A stretch of DNA of 64,000 nt from Microbacterium sp. Au-Mic1. Lineage in GTDB: Bacteria; Actinomycetota; Actinomycetes; Actinomycetales; Microbacteriaceae. How positions within the stretch are numbered: position 1 is the stretch's first letter; every line of letters starts with the position of its first letter. Under the pieces are notes generated by a model that saw nothing but the letters and a program-made list of their open reading frames with translations, was not told where the DNA came from and ran no database searches. Where the stretch lies: assembly GCF_021341785.1 (NCBI RefSeq), contig NZ_JAJTTF010000007.1:1-64000 (forward strand). Direction: 5' to 3'. The position numbers and the translations under genes are program-made. Of this stretch, positions 30,240 through 38,491 are shown piece after piece.

Positions 30240-31342
30240 AGCTCAGCGGGATCGAACTCCGCGTCATCGAGATGCCCCTGGTGTCTCCGTTCCGCACATC
30301 GTTCGGAGTCGCGACCGCACGCGAGGCGCTGCTCGTGCGGGCCGTGACGGATGAGGCCGAGGGCTGGGGCGAGGGCGTCGCGATGGCCGATCCGCTGTAC
30401 TCCTCCGAGTACGTCGAGGCGAGCGTCGACGTGATCACCCGCTTCCTGCTGCCCGCCCTGGCCCAGGTGCCGGACCTCGACGCGTCCAAGGTCGCGCCCG
30501 CCCTGGCGAAGTTCAAGGGGCACCGGATGTCGAAGGCGGCCGTCGAGCTCGCGATCCTCGATGCCGAGCTGCGTGCCAAGGGCGTGCCGCTCTCCCGGGA
30601 GCTGGGCGCCGTGCGCTCGCAGGTCGACTGCGGCGTGTCCGTCGGGATCATGGACTCGATCCCCGAGCTCCTCGACGCCGTGGGCGGCTATCTGGACGAG
30701 GGCTATGTCCGGATCAAGCTGAAGATCGAGCCGGGCTGGGACGTCGAGCCCGTGCGCGCCGTCCGCGAGCGGTTCGGCGACGACGTGCTGCTGCAGGTGG
30801 ATGCCAACACGGCGTACCACCGCGGCGATGCGGGACACCTCGCCCGCCTCGACCCGTTCGACCTGCTGCTCATCGAGCAGCCGCTGGACGAGGAGGATCT
30901 GCTCGGCCACGCCCAGCTGGCGAAGGCGGTGCGGACGCCGATCTGCCTGGACGAGTCGATCGTGTCCGCCCGCGCGGCGGCCGATGCGATCGCCCTCGGC
31001 GCATGCTCGATCGTGAACATCAAGCCCGGTCGGGTCGGCGGCTATCTCGAGGCGCGGCGGATCCACGACGTCTGCGCCGCCAACGACATCCCCGTCTGGT
31101 GCGGCGGCATGCTCGAGACGGGGATCGGGCGGGCGGCCAACGTCGCACTCGCCGCGCTTCCCGGCTTCACGCTCCCCGGCGACACGTCCGGCTCGAACCG
31201 CTACTACACGCGCGACATCACGGATCCGTTCGTGATCGACGACGGCACTCTCGCAGTGCCCACGGGCCCCGGGATCGGCGTGACCCCGACCGCCGAGGCG
31301 CTCGAGGAGGTCACGGTCCGCACCGAGTGGATCACCTTCTGA
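30236..31342 (+). CDS. N-acylamino acid / N-succinylamino acid racemase (enolase superfamily)
   Basis: The 368-residue product has the same length and very similar sequence to Amycolatopsis N-acylamino acid racemase, as I recall it. All catalytic residues of the muconate-lactonising subgroup are visible: Lys161 and Lys163 (RIKLKIEPG), metal ligands Asp189 (VDAN), Glu214 (LIEQPL), Asp239 (CLDES), and Lys263 (NIKPGR). These enzymes may also make o-succinylbenzoate for menaquinone (MenC activity), but no other men gene is near, and the neighbours are the M20 and GNAT genes of the D-to-L pathway. It interconverts N-succinyl-D- and L-amino acids. A terminator follows 24 bp after the stop. Confidence 0.9.
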   Translation: MKLSGIELRVIEMPLVSPFRTSFGVATAREALLVRAVTDEAEGWGEGVAMADPLYSSEYVEASVDVITRFLLPALAQVPDLDASKVAPALAKFKGHRMSKAAVELAILDAELRAKGVPLSRELGAVRSQVDCGVSVGIMDSIPELLDAVGGYLDEGYVRIKLKIEPGWDVEPVRAVRERFGDDVLLQVDANTAYHRGDAGHLARLDPFDLLLIEQPLDEEDLLGHAQLAKAVRTPICLDESIVSARAAADAIALGACSIVNIKPGRVGGYLEARRIHDVCAANDIPVWCGGMLETGIGRAANVALAALPGFTLPGDTSGSNRYYTRDITDPFVIDDGTLAVPTGPGIGVTPTAEALEEVTVRTEWITF

Positions 31343-31365
31343 CGCGGAAACCTCTTCCGAGGCCG

Positions 31366-31401
31366 AGGAGGGCGGCCCCGCATCCGCGGGACCGCCCTCC
31401 T
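31366..31401 (+). terminator. Terminator of the importer-racemase operon
   Basis: A 16-bp stem with one mismatch (31366-31381 with 31386-31401) closes on a four-base loop and is followed by a T-rich stretch. It ends the transcription unit that began at 20907. Confidence 0.8.
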
Positions 31402-31534
31402 TCGTCGTCAGCGGGCCTCACCCGAGCCGGAACCCGCATGACCCGCCTCGCGCGCACCGCCCGTTCGTTGATTCCGACGAACTCCGCCCTCGATTCGGGC
31501 GTCCCGCACCATCGCGAGCCTCGCACCCGAGCCC

Positions 31535-31540
31535 TATCCT
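31535..31540 (+). promoter_or_regulatory. Leaderless -10 box, PucR-family gene
   Basis: TATCCT is followed by seven bases and the GTG at 31548. The tandem TYGTC-N5-GCAC sites of the locus are absent here, so the regulator does not seem to control itself through them. Confidence 0.5.
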
Positions 31541-31547
31541 GGGGGCT

Positions 31548-33197
31548 GTGCTCATGTCAGTGACGACGCGTCCACGTGCCAGTCTCGGTCGCGTGGTGGA
31601 GGACCTCGGCACCACGCTGCTCGAGGTGGTGTGCGGCGCGGCCGACGGCGACGCCGAGATCGAGACCGTCGTCATCCACGACGTGCTCGACGACGGGATG
31701 CCGATGCGCGGAGCGATGGTGCTCGGCGTGGGGCTGAGCGACCCGGCCGAGATCGCCGACCTGCTCGCCGCCCTCGCCGCGCAGCAGGCCACCGCCCTCG
31801 TCCTGCGCGCCCCGGTGCGTGCGGAGGAGCAGGTGCTCGCCGCGTCCGAAGCCGCGGGCATCCCGGTGCTGGCCCTCACGCGCGGCGCATCCTGGGCGCA
31901 GCTGGCAGCCATGCTCCGCTCCCTGATCGCCGAGGGCGACGTCGGCGACCAGGGCGCGCAGACGCTCGGCGGAATGCCCTCGGGTGATCTGTTCGCGCTC
32001 GCCAACGCGATCGCCACCCTCCTCAACGCGCCGGTCACCATCGAGGACCGCAACTCGCGCGTCGTGGCCTTCTCCGGACGCCAGGACGAAGCCGATCCCG
32101 CCCGTGTCGAGACGGTCCTGGGCCGCCAGGTGCCGGAGCGGTTCACCCGTCAGCTCGAGGAGCGCGGCGTCTTCGGAGATCTCTACCGCAGCGAGGATCC
32201 GATCGACATCGATCCGGTCGACGCCGACGGGGTTCCGTCCTTCCCCCGGGTCGCCCTCGCCGTCCGCGCGGGCGACGAGATCCTCGGCTCGATCTGGGCC
32301 GCCGTGCACGAACCCCTCACCGCGGATCGCGTGCGCGCGCTCAAGGACTCCGCCGGGCTCGTCGCCCTGCACATGCTCCGCCAGCGCGCGGGCGCCGATG
32401 TCGAGCGGCGGCTCCGCGCCGACCTGCTCGCCACCGTCCTGGAAGGCGGGACCGGTGCCGCGGATGCCGCCTCCCGGCTGCGTCTCGACGGACACCGCTG
32501 CGTCGTGCTCGCCCTCGCCGCCGCGGATCGCTTCGGAGACGAGTCCTCCGCGGACGCCAGAGCCATCGCGGAGCGGCAGCACATCGCGGACGCGTTCGCG
32601 ATGCATCTCGGCGCGGTGTACCTGCGTTCGGCGGTCGCGCCGATCGGCGACGTCGTCTACGCGGTCGTCGGGATCCGCGCCGATCACGGCGATGCCGACC
32701 TCCGCGCATCGCGGGTCGCGTCCGACTTCCTCGGCCGCCTCGGCAGCACCCGCGAGGTGCGCGTCGGAGTCGGCACGGTCGCGGAGGACATGCAGAGCAT
32801 CCCCGCGTCGCGCATGAACGCGGATCGCGCGCTGCGCGTGCTCCAGCACTCCCGGCATCGCGAACCCGTGGCGCTGTTCACCGCGGTGCAGGTGGACGCG
32901 CTGCTCGTCGAGCTCGGCGATCTCGCCCGCGCGCGAGGGGATCAGCCGACCGGCCCGGTCCGCCTGCTGATCGACCACGATCGCGAGAAGGGCACCCAGC
33001 TCATCGAGACATTGCGGGCCTGGCTGGACGCGTTCGGAGATGTCAGCATCGCGGCCGCCCGCATCTACACGCACCCGAACACGTTCCGCTATCGGCTGCG
33101 CCGGCTCGCCGAGATCAGCGGTTTGGACCTTGCGGACCCCGAATCGCGGTTCTCCGCGATGATGCAGCTGCGCCTGCTCACCGCCGAGAAGCGCTGA
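31548..33197 (+). CDS. PucR-family transcriptional regulator
   Basis: The 549-residue protein has an N-terminal PucR-type domain (residues about 10-130, with HDVLDDG and LVLRAP), a middle region like a GAF domain, and a C-terminal PucR helix-turn-helix (YTHPNTFRYRLRRLAEISGLDL, followed by ESRFSAMMQLRLL). Members usually activate catabolic genes in response to a nitrogen compound. It is encoded right after the racemase operon on the same strand and is the natural candidate to bind the tandem sites at 13696, 15312 and 20782. Effector unknown; a D-amino acid or N-acyl derivative is a guess. A start at the ATG six bases later is possible. Confidence 0.88.
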   Translation: MLMSVTTRPRASLGRVVEDLGTTLLEVVCGAADGDAEIETVVIHDVLDDGMPMRGAMVLGVGLSDPAEIADLLAALAAQQATALVLRAPVRAEEQVLAASEAAGIPVLALTRGASWAQLAAMLRSLIAEGDVGDQGAQTLGGMPSGDLFALANAIATLLNAPVTIEDRNSRVVAFSGRQDEADPARVETVLGRQVPERFTRQLEERGVFGDLYRSEDPIDIDPVDADGVPSFPRVALAVRAGDEILGSIWAAVHEPLTADRVRALKDSAGLVALHMLRQRAGADVERRLRADLLATVLEGGTGAADAASRLRLDGHRCVVLALAAADRFGDESSADARAIAERQHIADAFAMHLGAVYLRSAVAPIGDVVYAVVGIRADHGDADLRASRVASDFLGRLGSTREVRVGVGTVAEDMQSIPASRMNADRALRVLQHSRHREPVALFTAVQVDALLVELGDLARARGDQPTGPVRLLIDHDREKGTQLIETLRAWLDAFGDVSIAAARIYTHPNTFRYRLRRLAEISGLDLADPESRFSAMMQLRLLTAEKR

Positions 33198-33220
33198 GCC
33201 CCGGCTCGACCTTCAGGAGC

Positions 33221-34207
33221 TCAGTCGTCGGCGGCGACGACGTGCGCGCCGCGCACCGGGCCATGCGCTCGCAGCGCCGTGCGCCCCCACCCGCGCAGCC
33301 GCTCGGCGGTGCTGTCGGCGCCCTCGGCGCTCTCGCAGAGGAAGGCGAGGGTGGGACCCGAACCCGACACGATCCCGCCGACGACCGGGCCACCGCCTCC
33401 GCCGATCACCTCGTCGATGAGCTCCTCCAGCGCCGGCCGCAGCCGGAAGGATCCGGCCTCCAGCTGGTTGCGCAGGCTCTGGCCGAGCTCGAACGCCTCG
33501 CCGGAGAGCAGGGATTCGAAGAAGGAGGGCGGCACCTGGACGGGATCCAGCCGTCGCCGCTGCGCGTGGCCCTCCGGGTCGCTCTGCAGGTCCTCGGCCA
33601 TGACCATGTCGAAGGCGCGGTACACGGCGGGCGTGGACAGCCCCTCGTCGTCGAGGAGCAGCACCCACTCGTATCGGCCGCGCGACAGCGCCGGCGTCAG
33701 CACGTCGCCGCGCCCCGAGCCGACGGCGGTTCCGCCCATGAGCGAGAACGGCACATCGGCGCCGAGCCGGGCGCCGAGCTCATGCAGGCGCCCGTGGTCG
33801 AGGCCCGTGCGCCACAGCTCGTTGCAGGCGACGAGGGCGCCCGCGGCGTCGGCGGACCCTCCCCCCATGCCGCCCGCGACGGGCACGCTCTTGTGCACGT
33901 CCAGATGAACACCGCCGTCGTACCCGGTCGCCGCGGCGAGCACCTTGGCCGCGCGCATGGCGAGGTTGCGGTCGTCGAGCGGGACCGTGGACGGATCCGC
34001 GACGCCCGACACGCTGATCGTGAAGTCGTCGGCATGCGTCGCGATCACGTCCTCATAGAGCGAGACCGCCTGGAACACCGTGGAGAGCTCGTGGTAGCCG
34101 TCGTCATCGAGATCCCCCACCCCGAGGAAGAGGTTCACCTTCCCCGGTGCGCGCACGTGCACGCGGCGCAACGGCTGCTCGTCCGACTGCTCCTCCGCGA
34201 TGCTCAT
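33221..34207 (-). CDS. ispE: 4-diphosphocytidyl-2-C-methyl-D-erythritol kinase
   Basis: IspE phosphorylates CDP-methylerythritol in the MEP isoprenoid pathway. The 328-residue protein is a GHMP kinase with APGKVNLFLGVG near residue 19, the ATP loop PVAGGMGGGSADAAGAL near 109, and the C-terminal glycine motif GIVSGSGPTLAFL. It follows an aldo/keto reductase gene by four bases in the same direction, and rsmA, its usual actinobacterial neighbour, lies about 2 kb upstream, displaced by two genes. Confidence 0.95.
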   Translation of the reverse strand: MSIAEEQSDEQPLRRVHVRAPGKVNLFLGVGDLDDDGYHELSTVFQAVSLYEDVIATHADDFTISVSGVADPSTVPLDDRNLAMRAAKVLAAATGYDGGVHLDVHKSVPVAGGMGGGSADAAGALVACNELWRTGLDHGRLHELGARLGADVPFSLMGGTAVGSGRGDVLTPALSRGRYEWVLLLDDEGLSTPAVYRAFDMVMAEDLQSDPEGHAQRRRLDPVQVPPSFFESLLSGEAFELGQSLRNQLEAGSFRLRPALEELIDEVIGGGGGPVVGGIVSGSGPTLAFLCESAEGADSTAERLRGWGRTALRAHGPVRGAHVVAADD

Positions 34208-34211
34208 CGGC

Positions 34212-35279
34212 TCACAGCTCCGATGAGACCGACCACAGGTTCACGTCGAGACCCGCCCCGGCGATGCCGTCGATGCGCGCGATCTCCGCAGCGGTGAGCT
34301 CGGGCGCGTCCAGCGCGGCGAGGTTCTCGTCGAGCTGCGCCGGACGCGAGGCGCCGATGAGCGCCGAGGCAACGACGCCGTCGCGCAGCACCCACTGCAG
34401 TGCGAGCTGGGCGAGGCTCTGCCCGCGCTCCCTGGCGAGCTCGTTCAGGGCACGCAGGACGGCGAGTCCCTCCGCGCTGAGCGGCTTGTCCGGCAGCGAG
34501 CCGCGCTTCTGGGCCCGCGCGGCGGTGCCGTCGCCGAGGTACTTGTCGGTGAGCAGCCCCTGCGCGAGCGGCGTGAACGCGATCGCTCCCATCCCCTCCT
34601 CGCGGAGGGTCTCGGTCAGGCCGTCCTCCACCCAGCGGTTCAGGATGGAGTACGAGGGCTGGTGGATGACCAGCGGCGTGCCCAGCTCCCGGGCGACGTC
34701 CACCGCGGCCTCGGTGCGCTCGGCGCTGTACGAGGAGATCCCGACGTACAGAGCCTTGCCCTGGCGGACCAGGGTGTCCAGCGCCGCGATCGTCTCCTCG
34801 ACGGGGGTGACCGGATCCACCCGGTGCGAGTAGAAGATGTCGACGTAGTCCAGCCCCATCCTGGTCAGCGACTGCTCGGCGCTCGCGAGGATGTACTTGC
34901 GGCTGCCGAGGTCGCCGTACGGTCCCGGCCACATGTCCCAGCCGGCCTTCGACGAGATGATCAGCTCGTCGCGGTAGGGCCGGAAGTCCTCCGCGAAGAT
35001 GCGGCCGAAGTTCTTCTCGGCGGATCCGTACGGCGGGCCGTAGTTGTTCGCCAGGTCGAAGTGCGTGATGCCCCGGTCGAAGGCGTGCCGCAGCAGGGCG
35101 CGCTGGTCGTCCAGCGGGATGTTGTCCCCGAAGTTCCACCACAGTCCGAGCGAGATCGCCGGCAGGTACAGACCGGAGGATCCGACCTGCCGGAAATGTG
35201 CTCCCTCGTAGCGGTCCGCCGCGGCGGTGTAGGGGCGGTGGATATCGAGGACGTCTGGGCGGAAGCGCGGCTCGGTCAC
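34212..35279 (-). CDS. Aldo/keto reductase, YghZ/L-glyceraldehyde 3-phosphate reductase type
   Basis: The 355-residue NADPH-dependent reductase shows the catalytic tetrad region: DLANNYGPPYG (Asp, Tyr), SSKAGWDMWPG (Lys) and IFYSHRVDP (His). The N-terminal pattern and GLWWNFGDNIPL match the YghZ group, which reduces aldehydes such as methylglyoxal or L-glyceraldehyde 3-phosphate. It begins with a GTG six bases after TAACCT, so it is probably leaderless, and ispE follows it after four bases as a likely co-transcribed gene. Confidence 0.9.
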   Translation of the reverse strand: MTEPRFRPDVLDIHRPYTAAADRYEGAHFRQVGSSGLYLPAISLGLWWNFGDNIPLDDQRALLRHAFDRGITHFDLANNYGPPYGSAEKNFGRIFAEDFRPYRDELIISSKAGWDMWPGPYGDLGSRKYILASAEQSLTRMGLDYVDIFYSHRVDPVTPVEETIAALDTLVRQGKALYVGISSYSAERTEAAVDVARELGTPLVIHQPSYSILNRWVEDGLTETLREEGMGAIAFTPLAQGLLTDKYLGDGTAARAQKRGSLPDKPLSAEGLAVLRALNELARERGQSLAQLALQWVLRDGVVASALIGASRPAQLDENLAALDAPELTAAEIARIDGIAGAGLDVNLWSVSSEL

Positions 35280-35285
35280 CGTCCC

Positions 35286-35291
35286 AGGTTA
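35286..35291 (-). promoter_or_regulatory. Leaderless -10 box, aldo/keto reductase-ispE unit
   Basis: TAACCT on the minus strand lies exactly six bases before the GTG at 35279. Confidence 0.5.
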
Positions 35292-35389
35292 GCGTCGCCA
35301 CTCCTTTTCGGTGCCCGTCCGACGCGCGGGACGCAGAAGGCGACTCCGCTCCGCAGCTCGCACCGGTCGCCGTGGCACCCCAGGATCGC

Positions 35390-35395
35390 TATGAT
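35390..35395 (+). promoter_or_regulatory. -10 box upstream of the DUF998-like gene
   Basis: TATGAT is close to the consensus -10 hexamer and would give a leader of about 100 bases before the ATG at 35504. No clear -35 box is seen. Nothing else is visible in the 35292-35503 gap. Confidence 0.35.
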
Positions 35396-35503
35396 GATCC
35401 GCCAACCGCGGACCGAGCCCGATCCGCGTCCGATCACGCTCGCCCGAGTGCGGATCCAAACCCGGCCAGTGCATTCGCCCGAGCGTGCGGCGACAGGATC
35501 GTC

Positions 35504-36187
35504 ATGCACCGGCACCGGCGTGTACCGCTCGTCCTCTCCGCGGCAGGCGTGCTCTGCGCGAGCATTCCCGCGGCCGCTCTGACGACGTCCGACCCCCATT
35601 GGTGGTTGTCCTGCTTCAGTCAGCTCGGCGCCATGGACGACGCCTCCAGCCTGCTCTTCAACGGCGGCATGGTCCTGACCGGCGCCGTGATCGCGCTCTC
35701 CGCGCTGCCTGTCATGCGCGGTCTCCGTGCGGCTTCCGCCGCGGGATTCCGGGCGCACAGCGCCGCTCCGGCCCTCGTGCCGCTGCTCATCGCGACCCTC
35801 GGGCTCAGCCTCATCCTCATCGGGGTGCTGCCGCTCTCGTTCAACGTCTTCGCGCACGAGCGCGCGGCCAACGGAGCGCTCGCCTCGTCGGCCGGACTGC
35901 TGCTGCTGCATCGCCGCTATCTGCGGGGCCTGTCCCGGAGCCTGGACCGCATCGCGACGGGAGCGGTCGTCGTCCTGACTCTCGGCATGGCCGGACTGGT
36001 CGCGGGCCTGCTCACCCTGACGGTGTTCGAAGCGCTTGCGTTCGGCTCGGTCATCACCTGGCTGCATGCCCTCGAGACACGCGCGAAGCGATTCCCCACC
36101 GCCCCGGCGGTGTCATTCACGGCAAACTCTCAGCATTTGATCTTGTCCCCCATTTGGGGGACAAGGCCATCCGGTGTTACTGTCTAG
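35504..36187 (+). CDS. DUF998-like integral membrane protein
   Basis: The 227-residue protein has about six hydrophobic helices. HWWLSCFSQLGAMDDASSLLFNGG after the first helix is the DUF998-type pattern (Ser-x-x-Gly followed by an Asn-Gly pair). Function is unknown for the family. The ATG has AGGA five bases before it. The last 15 codons contain a perfect hairpin and look unlike a family C-terminus, so the true end of the conserved protein is probably near residue 205. GC content falls slightly in this tail. Confidence 0.65.
   Translation: MHRHRRVPLVLSAAGVLCASIPAAALTTSDPHWWLSCFSQLGAMDDASSLLFNGGMVLTGAVIALSALPVMRGLRAASAAGFRAHSAAPALVPLLIATLGLSLILIGVLPLSFNVFAHERAANGALASSAGLLLLHRRYLRGLSRSLDRIATGAVVVLTLGMAGLVAGLLTLTVFEALAFGSVITWLHALETRAKRFPTAPAVSFTANSQHLILSPIWGTRPSGVTV
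36142..36165. repeat. Perfect hairpin at the 3' end of the DUF998-like gene
   Basis: CTTGTCCCCC (36142-36151) pairs with GGGGGACAAG (36156-36165) around an ATTT loop. It lies within the last codons of the gene and may act as a terminator or protein-binding palindrome. Confidence 0.5.
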
Positions 36188-36188
36188 A

Positions 36189-36200
36189 CCTCAGCTGAGG
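36189..36200. repeat. 12-bp perfect palindrome
   Basis: CCTCAGCTGAGG directly follows the palindrome GTCTAGAC (36182-36189), just past the DUF998-like stop codon. With the flanking hairpins it makes the 36140-36295 stretch unusually rich in dyad symmetry. Confidence 0.5.
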
Positions 36201-36257
36201 AATGTCGACCGGGACTGGGGACTCGGCCGACATGAAGGTACCTCCAGTCGAAGTGAA

Positions 36258-36293
36258 TGTGCCCTCTCGGGAACCCGATCCCGAGAGGGCACA
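36258..36293. terminator. Terminator between the convergent DUF998-like gene and rsmA
   Basis: A perfect 14-bp stem (36258-36271 with 36280-36293) has an eight-base loop. It lies 29 bp past the rsmA stop and can end transcription from either side. Confidence 0.85.
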
Positions 36294-36322
36294 ACTTTGC
36301 CCTGGGGGCGACCTCGACGCGC

Positions 36323-37171
36323 TCAGGCGGCCGGCGCCGCCCGCGCGATGCGATGGTAGTCGTCGACGGTGAGGTCCTCCCCGCGCGCGGTCGGTGCGAC
36401 CCCGGCGGACTCGAGCACGGCCGACGCCTCGGCGGAGCTGCCGAAGATCCCGGACAGCGCCTGGCGCAGCATCTTGCGGCGCTGGTTGAACGCCGCATCC
36501 ACGATCGCGAACGTGCGCAGGCGCTCCTGTTCGGATCCGCGCGGCTCGGGATCGCGATGGAACCCGACGAGCAGGCTGTCGACGTTCGGCACCGGCCAGA
36601 AGACCTGGCGCGACACCGTCCCGCTGAGCTTCCACGGCCCGTACCAGGCGGCCTTGACACTGGGCGTGCCGTAGATCTTCGAACCGGGCTTCGCCGCGAG
36701 GCGCTCGGCGACCTCGGCCTGCACCATGACGACGCCGCGCTCGAGGTAGGGGAAGGTCTCGAGGAAGTGCAGCAGCACCGGCACCGACACGTTGTAGGGC
36801 AGGTTCGCGACGAGCACCGTCGGGTTCCCCGGCAGTGCCGTCACGCGCATCGCGTCGGCATCGACCACAGTCAGCGCACCCTCGGGCACACCGCGGTCCT
36901 GAGCGGTCTGCGGCAGGCGCTCGGCGAGGCGGTGGTCGATCTCGACGGCCGTGACGCTCGCCCCCGTCTCGAGGATCGCGAGCGTGAGGGACCCGAGGCC
37001 GGGCCCGATCTCCACGACCCGCTCGGAGGGCTGGACGTCGGCGGCCTGGACGATCTTGCGCACCGTGTTCGCGTCGACGACGAAGTTCTGGCCGAGCTTC
37101 TTGGTGGGCGTCACATCGAGTTCGGCGGCGAGCCGGCGGATGTCGGCGGCGCCGAGCAGGGAGACGGTCAT
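36323..37171 (-). CDS. rsmA: 16S rRNA dimethyladenosine transferase
   Basis: RsmA (KsgA) dimethylates two adjacent adenines near the 3' end of 16S rRNA during small-subunit assembly. The 282-residue product starts MTVSLLGAADIRRLA and has KKLGQNF near residue 24, the SAM loop EIGPGLGSLT, acidic VDADAM and the catalytic NLPYNVS. I use the ATG at 37171: it starts the conserved part, and a GACAAT box sits six bases upstream. Longer readings of the same frame only cross the divergent MFS gene. Confidence 0.96.
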   Translation of the reverse strand: MTVSLLGAADIRRLAAELDVTPTKKLGQNFVVDANTVRKIVQAADVQPSERVVEIGPGLGSLTLAILETGASVTAVEIDHRLAERLPQTAQDRGVPEGALTVVDADAMRVTALPGNPTVLVANLPYNVSVPVLLHFLETFPYLERGVVMVQAEVAERLAAKPGSKIYGTPSVKAAWYGPWKLSGTVSRQVFWPVPNVDSLLVGFHRDPEPRGSEQERLRTFAIVDAAFNQRRKMLRQALSGIFGSSAEASAVLESAGVAPTARGEDLTVDDYHRIARAAPAA

Positions 37172-37195
37172 CTGACCATTGTCCCCTACGCTCGA

Positions 37196-37201
37196 TAGTC
37201 T
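37196..37201 (+). promoter_or_regulatory. Leaderless -10 box, MFS gene
   Basis: TAGTCT is followed by exactly six bases and the ATG at 37208. The divergent rsmA start is only 36 bp away, so both promoters overlap in this short spacer. Confidence 0.5.
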
Positions 37202-37207
37202 TCTCGG

Positions 37208-38491
37208 ATGCCCCGGATCGGTGAACTCGTCGCGCCTCGGCGCATGGGCAGGGATTTCCGCTGGCTGCTCGCCTCCAGCTGGACCAGCAACGTCGGCGAC
37301 GGCGTGGCGCTGGCCGCCGCTCCCCTGCTGATCGCGTCGATGACCTCGTCGCCGATCCTCGTCGCGTCCGGTGCGATCCTGCAGTTCCTGCCCTGGCTGG
37401 TGTTCGGCCTGCATGCGGGCGCGATCGCCGATCGCTTCGACCGTCGCCGGCTCGTCATGGTCGCGAACGCGGCACGAGCGGTGGTGCTGCTGGCACTGTG
37501 CGCGTTCCTGGTGACGGGCATGGCGAACATCTGGATCGTGCTGGCCTCCGCGTTCCTCTACGGGACCGCGGAGGTGTTCGTCGACACGGCAGGATCCACG
37601 CTGCTGCCGATGCTCCTGAAGCCGGCCGACCTCGGTCTCGGCAACGCCCGTCTGCAGGCCGGGTTCCTCGTCGCCAACCAGTTCGCCGGTCCCCCGCTCG
37701 GTGCGTTCCTCTTCGCCGCCGGGCACGCGTGGCCCTTCCTCCTCGAGGCGGTGTGCGTGAGCCTGGCGGTCGTGCTGATCTCGCGCATCGCGCGCACACC
37801 CGTGCCGCCGCGCGACTCGATCGACGCGACCGGGGCCGATGCCGCCGCCCGCACGAAGGTGCACACCGACATCGCGGAGGGCCTGCGGTGGCTGTGGCGC
37901 AACCCGCCGGTGCGGATGCTCGTGGTCATCATCCTGCTGTTCAACGTGACCTGGGCCGCGCCCTGGGGCGTGCTCGTGCTGTACGCCACGGAGCACCTGC
38001 ACATGGGCGCGGTCGGCTACGGCATGCTGACCACGGCGTCCGCGACCGGCGGGCTGCTGGCCACGCTGAGCTTCGGCTGGCTCGAACGCCACGTGTCTTT
38101 CGCCACCATGATGCGGGTCTGCCTGTCCCTCGAGGTGGTGATGCACCTCGCGTTCGCGCTGACGACGCAGGGCTGGATCGCGCTGCTGATCATGTTCGTG
38201 TTCGGGTTCTACGCGTTCGTCTGGGGCACGATCTCGACGACCGTGCGTCAGCGTCTCGTACCGCATGAGCTGCAGGGCCGGGTGTCGTCCGTGAACTCGG
38301 TCGGCGTGTTCGGCGGGATGGTGATCGGGCAGGCGCTGGGCGGAGTGATCGCACAGGCGTGGGGGCTCACGGCCCCGTGGTGGTTCGCCTTCGCGGGCGC
38401 CGCGCTCACGCTGCTGTTCGTCTGGCGTCCGATCTCGCAGATCGTCTCCGCGCGCCCGGTGCTCGACGACGTTCAGGCGAACGAGCCGTAG
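37208..38491 (+). CDS. MFS transporter (MFS_3/enterobactin exporter-like)
   Basis: The 427-residue carrier has about 12 membrane helices, with the loop motif ADRFDRRRLVM after helix 2 and a longer central cytoplasmic loop (ARTPVPPRDSI...). The overall pattern fits MFS_3/EntS-type exporters. Substrate unknown. It is inserted between rsmA and tatD, which are often neighbours, and its last 19 bases overlap the end of tatD on the other strand. Confidence 0.88.
   Translation: MPRIGELVAPRRMGRDFRWLLASSWTSNVGDGVALAAAPLLIASMTSSPILVASGAILQFLPWLVFGLHAGAIADRFDRRRLVMVANAARAVVLLALCAFLVTGMANIWIVLASAFLYGTAEVFVDTAGSTLLPMLLKPADLGLGNARLQAGFLVANQFAGPPLGAFLFAAGHAWPFLLEAVCVSLAVVLISRIARTPVPPRDSIDATGADAAARTKVHTDIAEGLRWLWRNPPVRMLVVIILLFNVTWAAPWGVLVLYATEHLHMGAVGYGMLTTASATGGLLATLSFGWLERHVSFATMMRVCLSLEVVMHLAFALTTQGWIALLIMFVFGFYAFVWGTISTTVRQRLVPHELQGRVSSVNSVGVFGGMVIGQALGGVIAQAWGLTAPWWFAFAGAALTLLFVWRPISQIVSARPVLDDVQANEP

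Noticed and set aside
30236-31342. MenC (o-succinylbenzoate synthase) for menaquinone synthesis
   Set aside because: The sequence fits this subgroup too, but no men genes are near and the gene overlaps the GNAT gene of a D-amino acid pathway. The activity may still be present as a side reaction.
36323-38266. A fused protein with a 365-residue extension before RsmA
   Set aside because: The extension only reads across the divergent MFS gene and is rich in His, Arg and Gly; RsmA starts at 37171.
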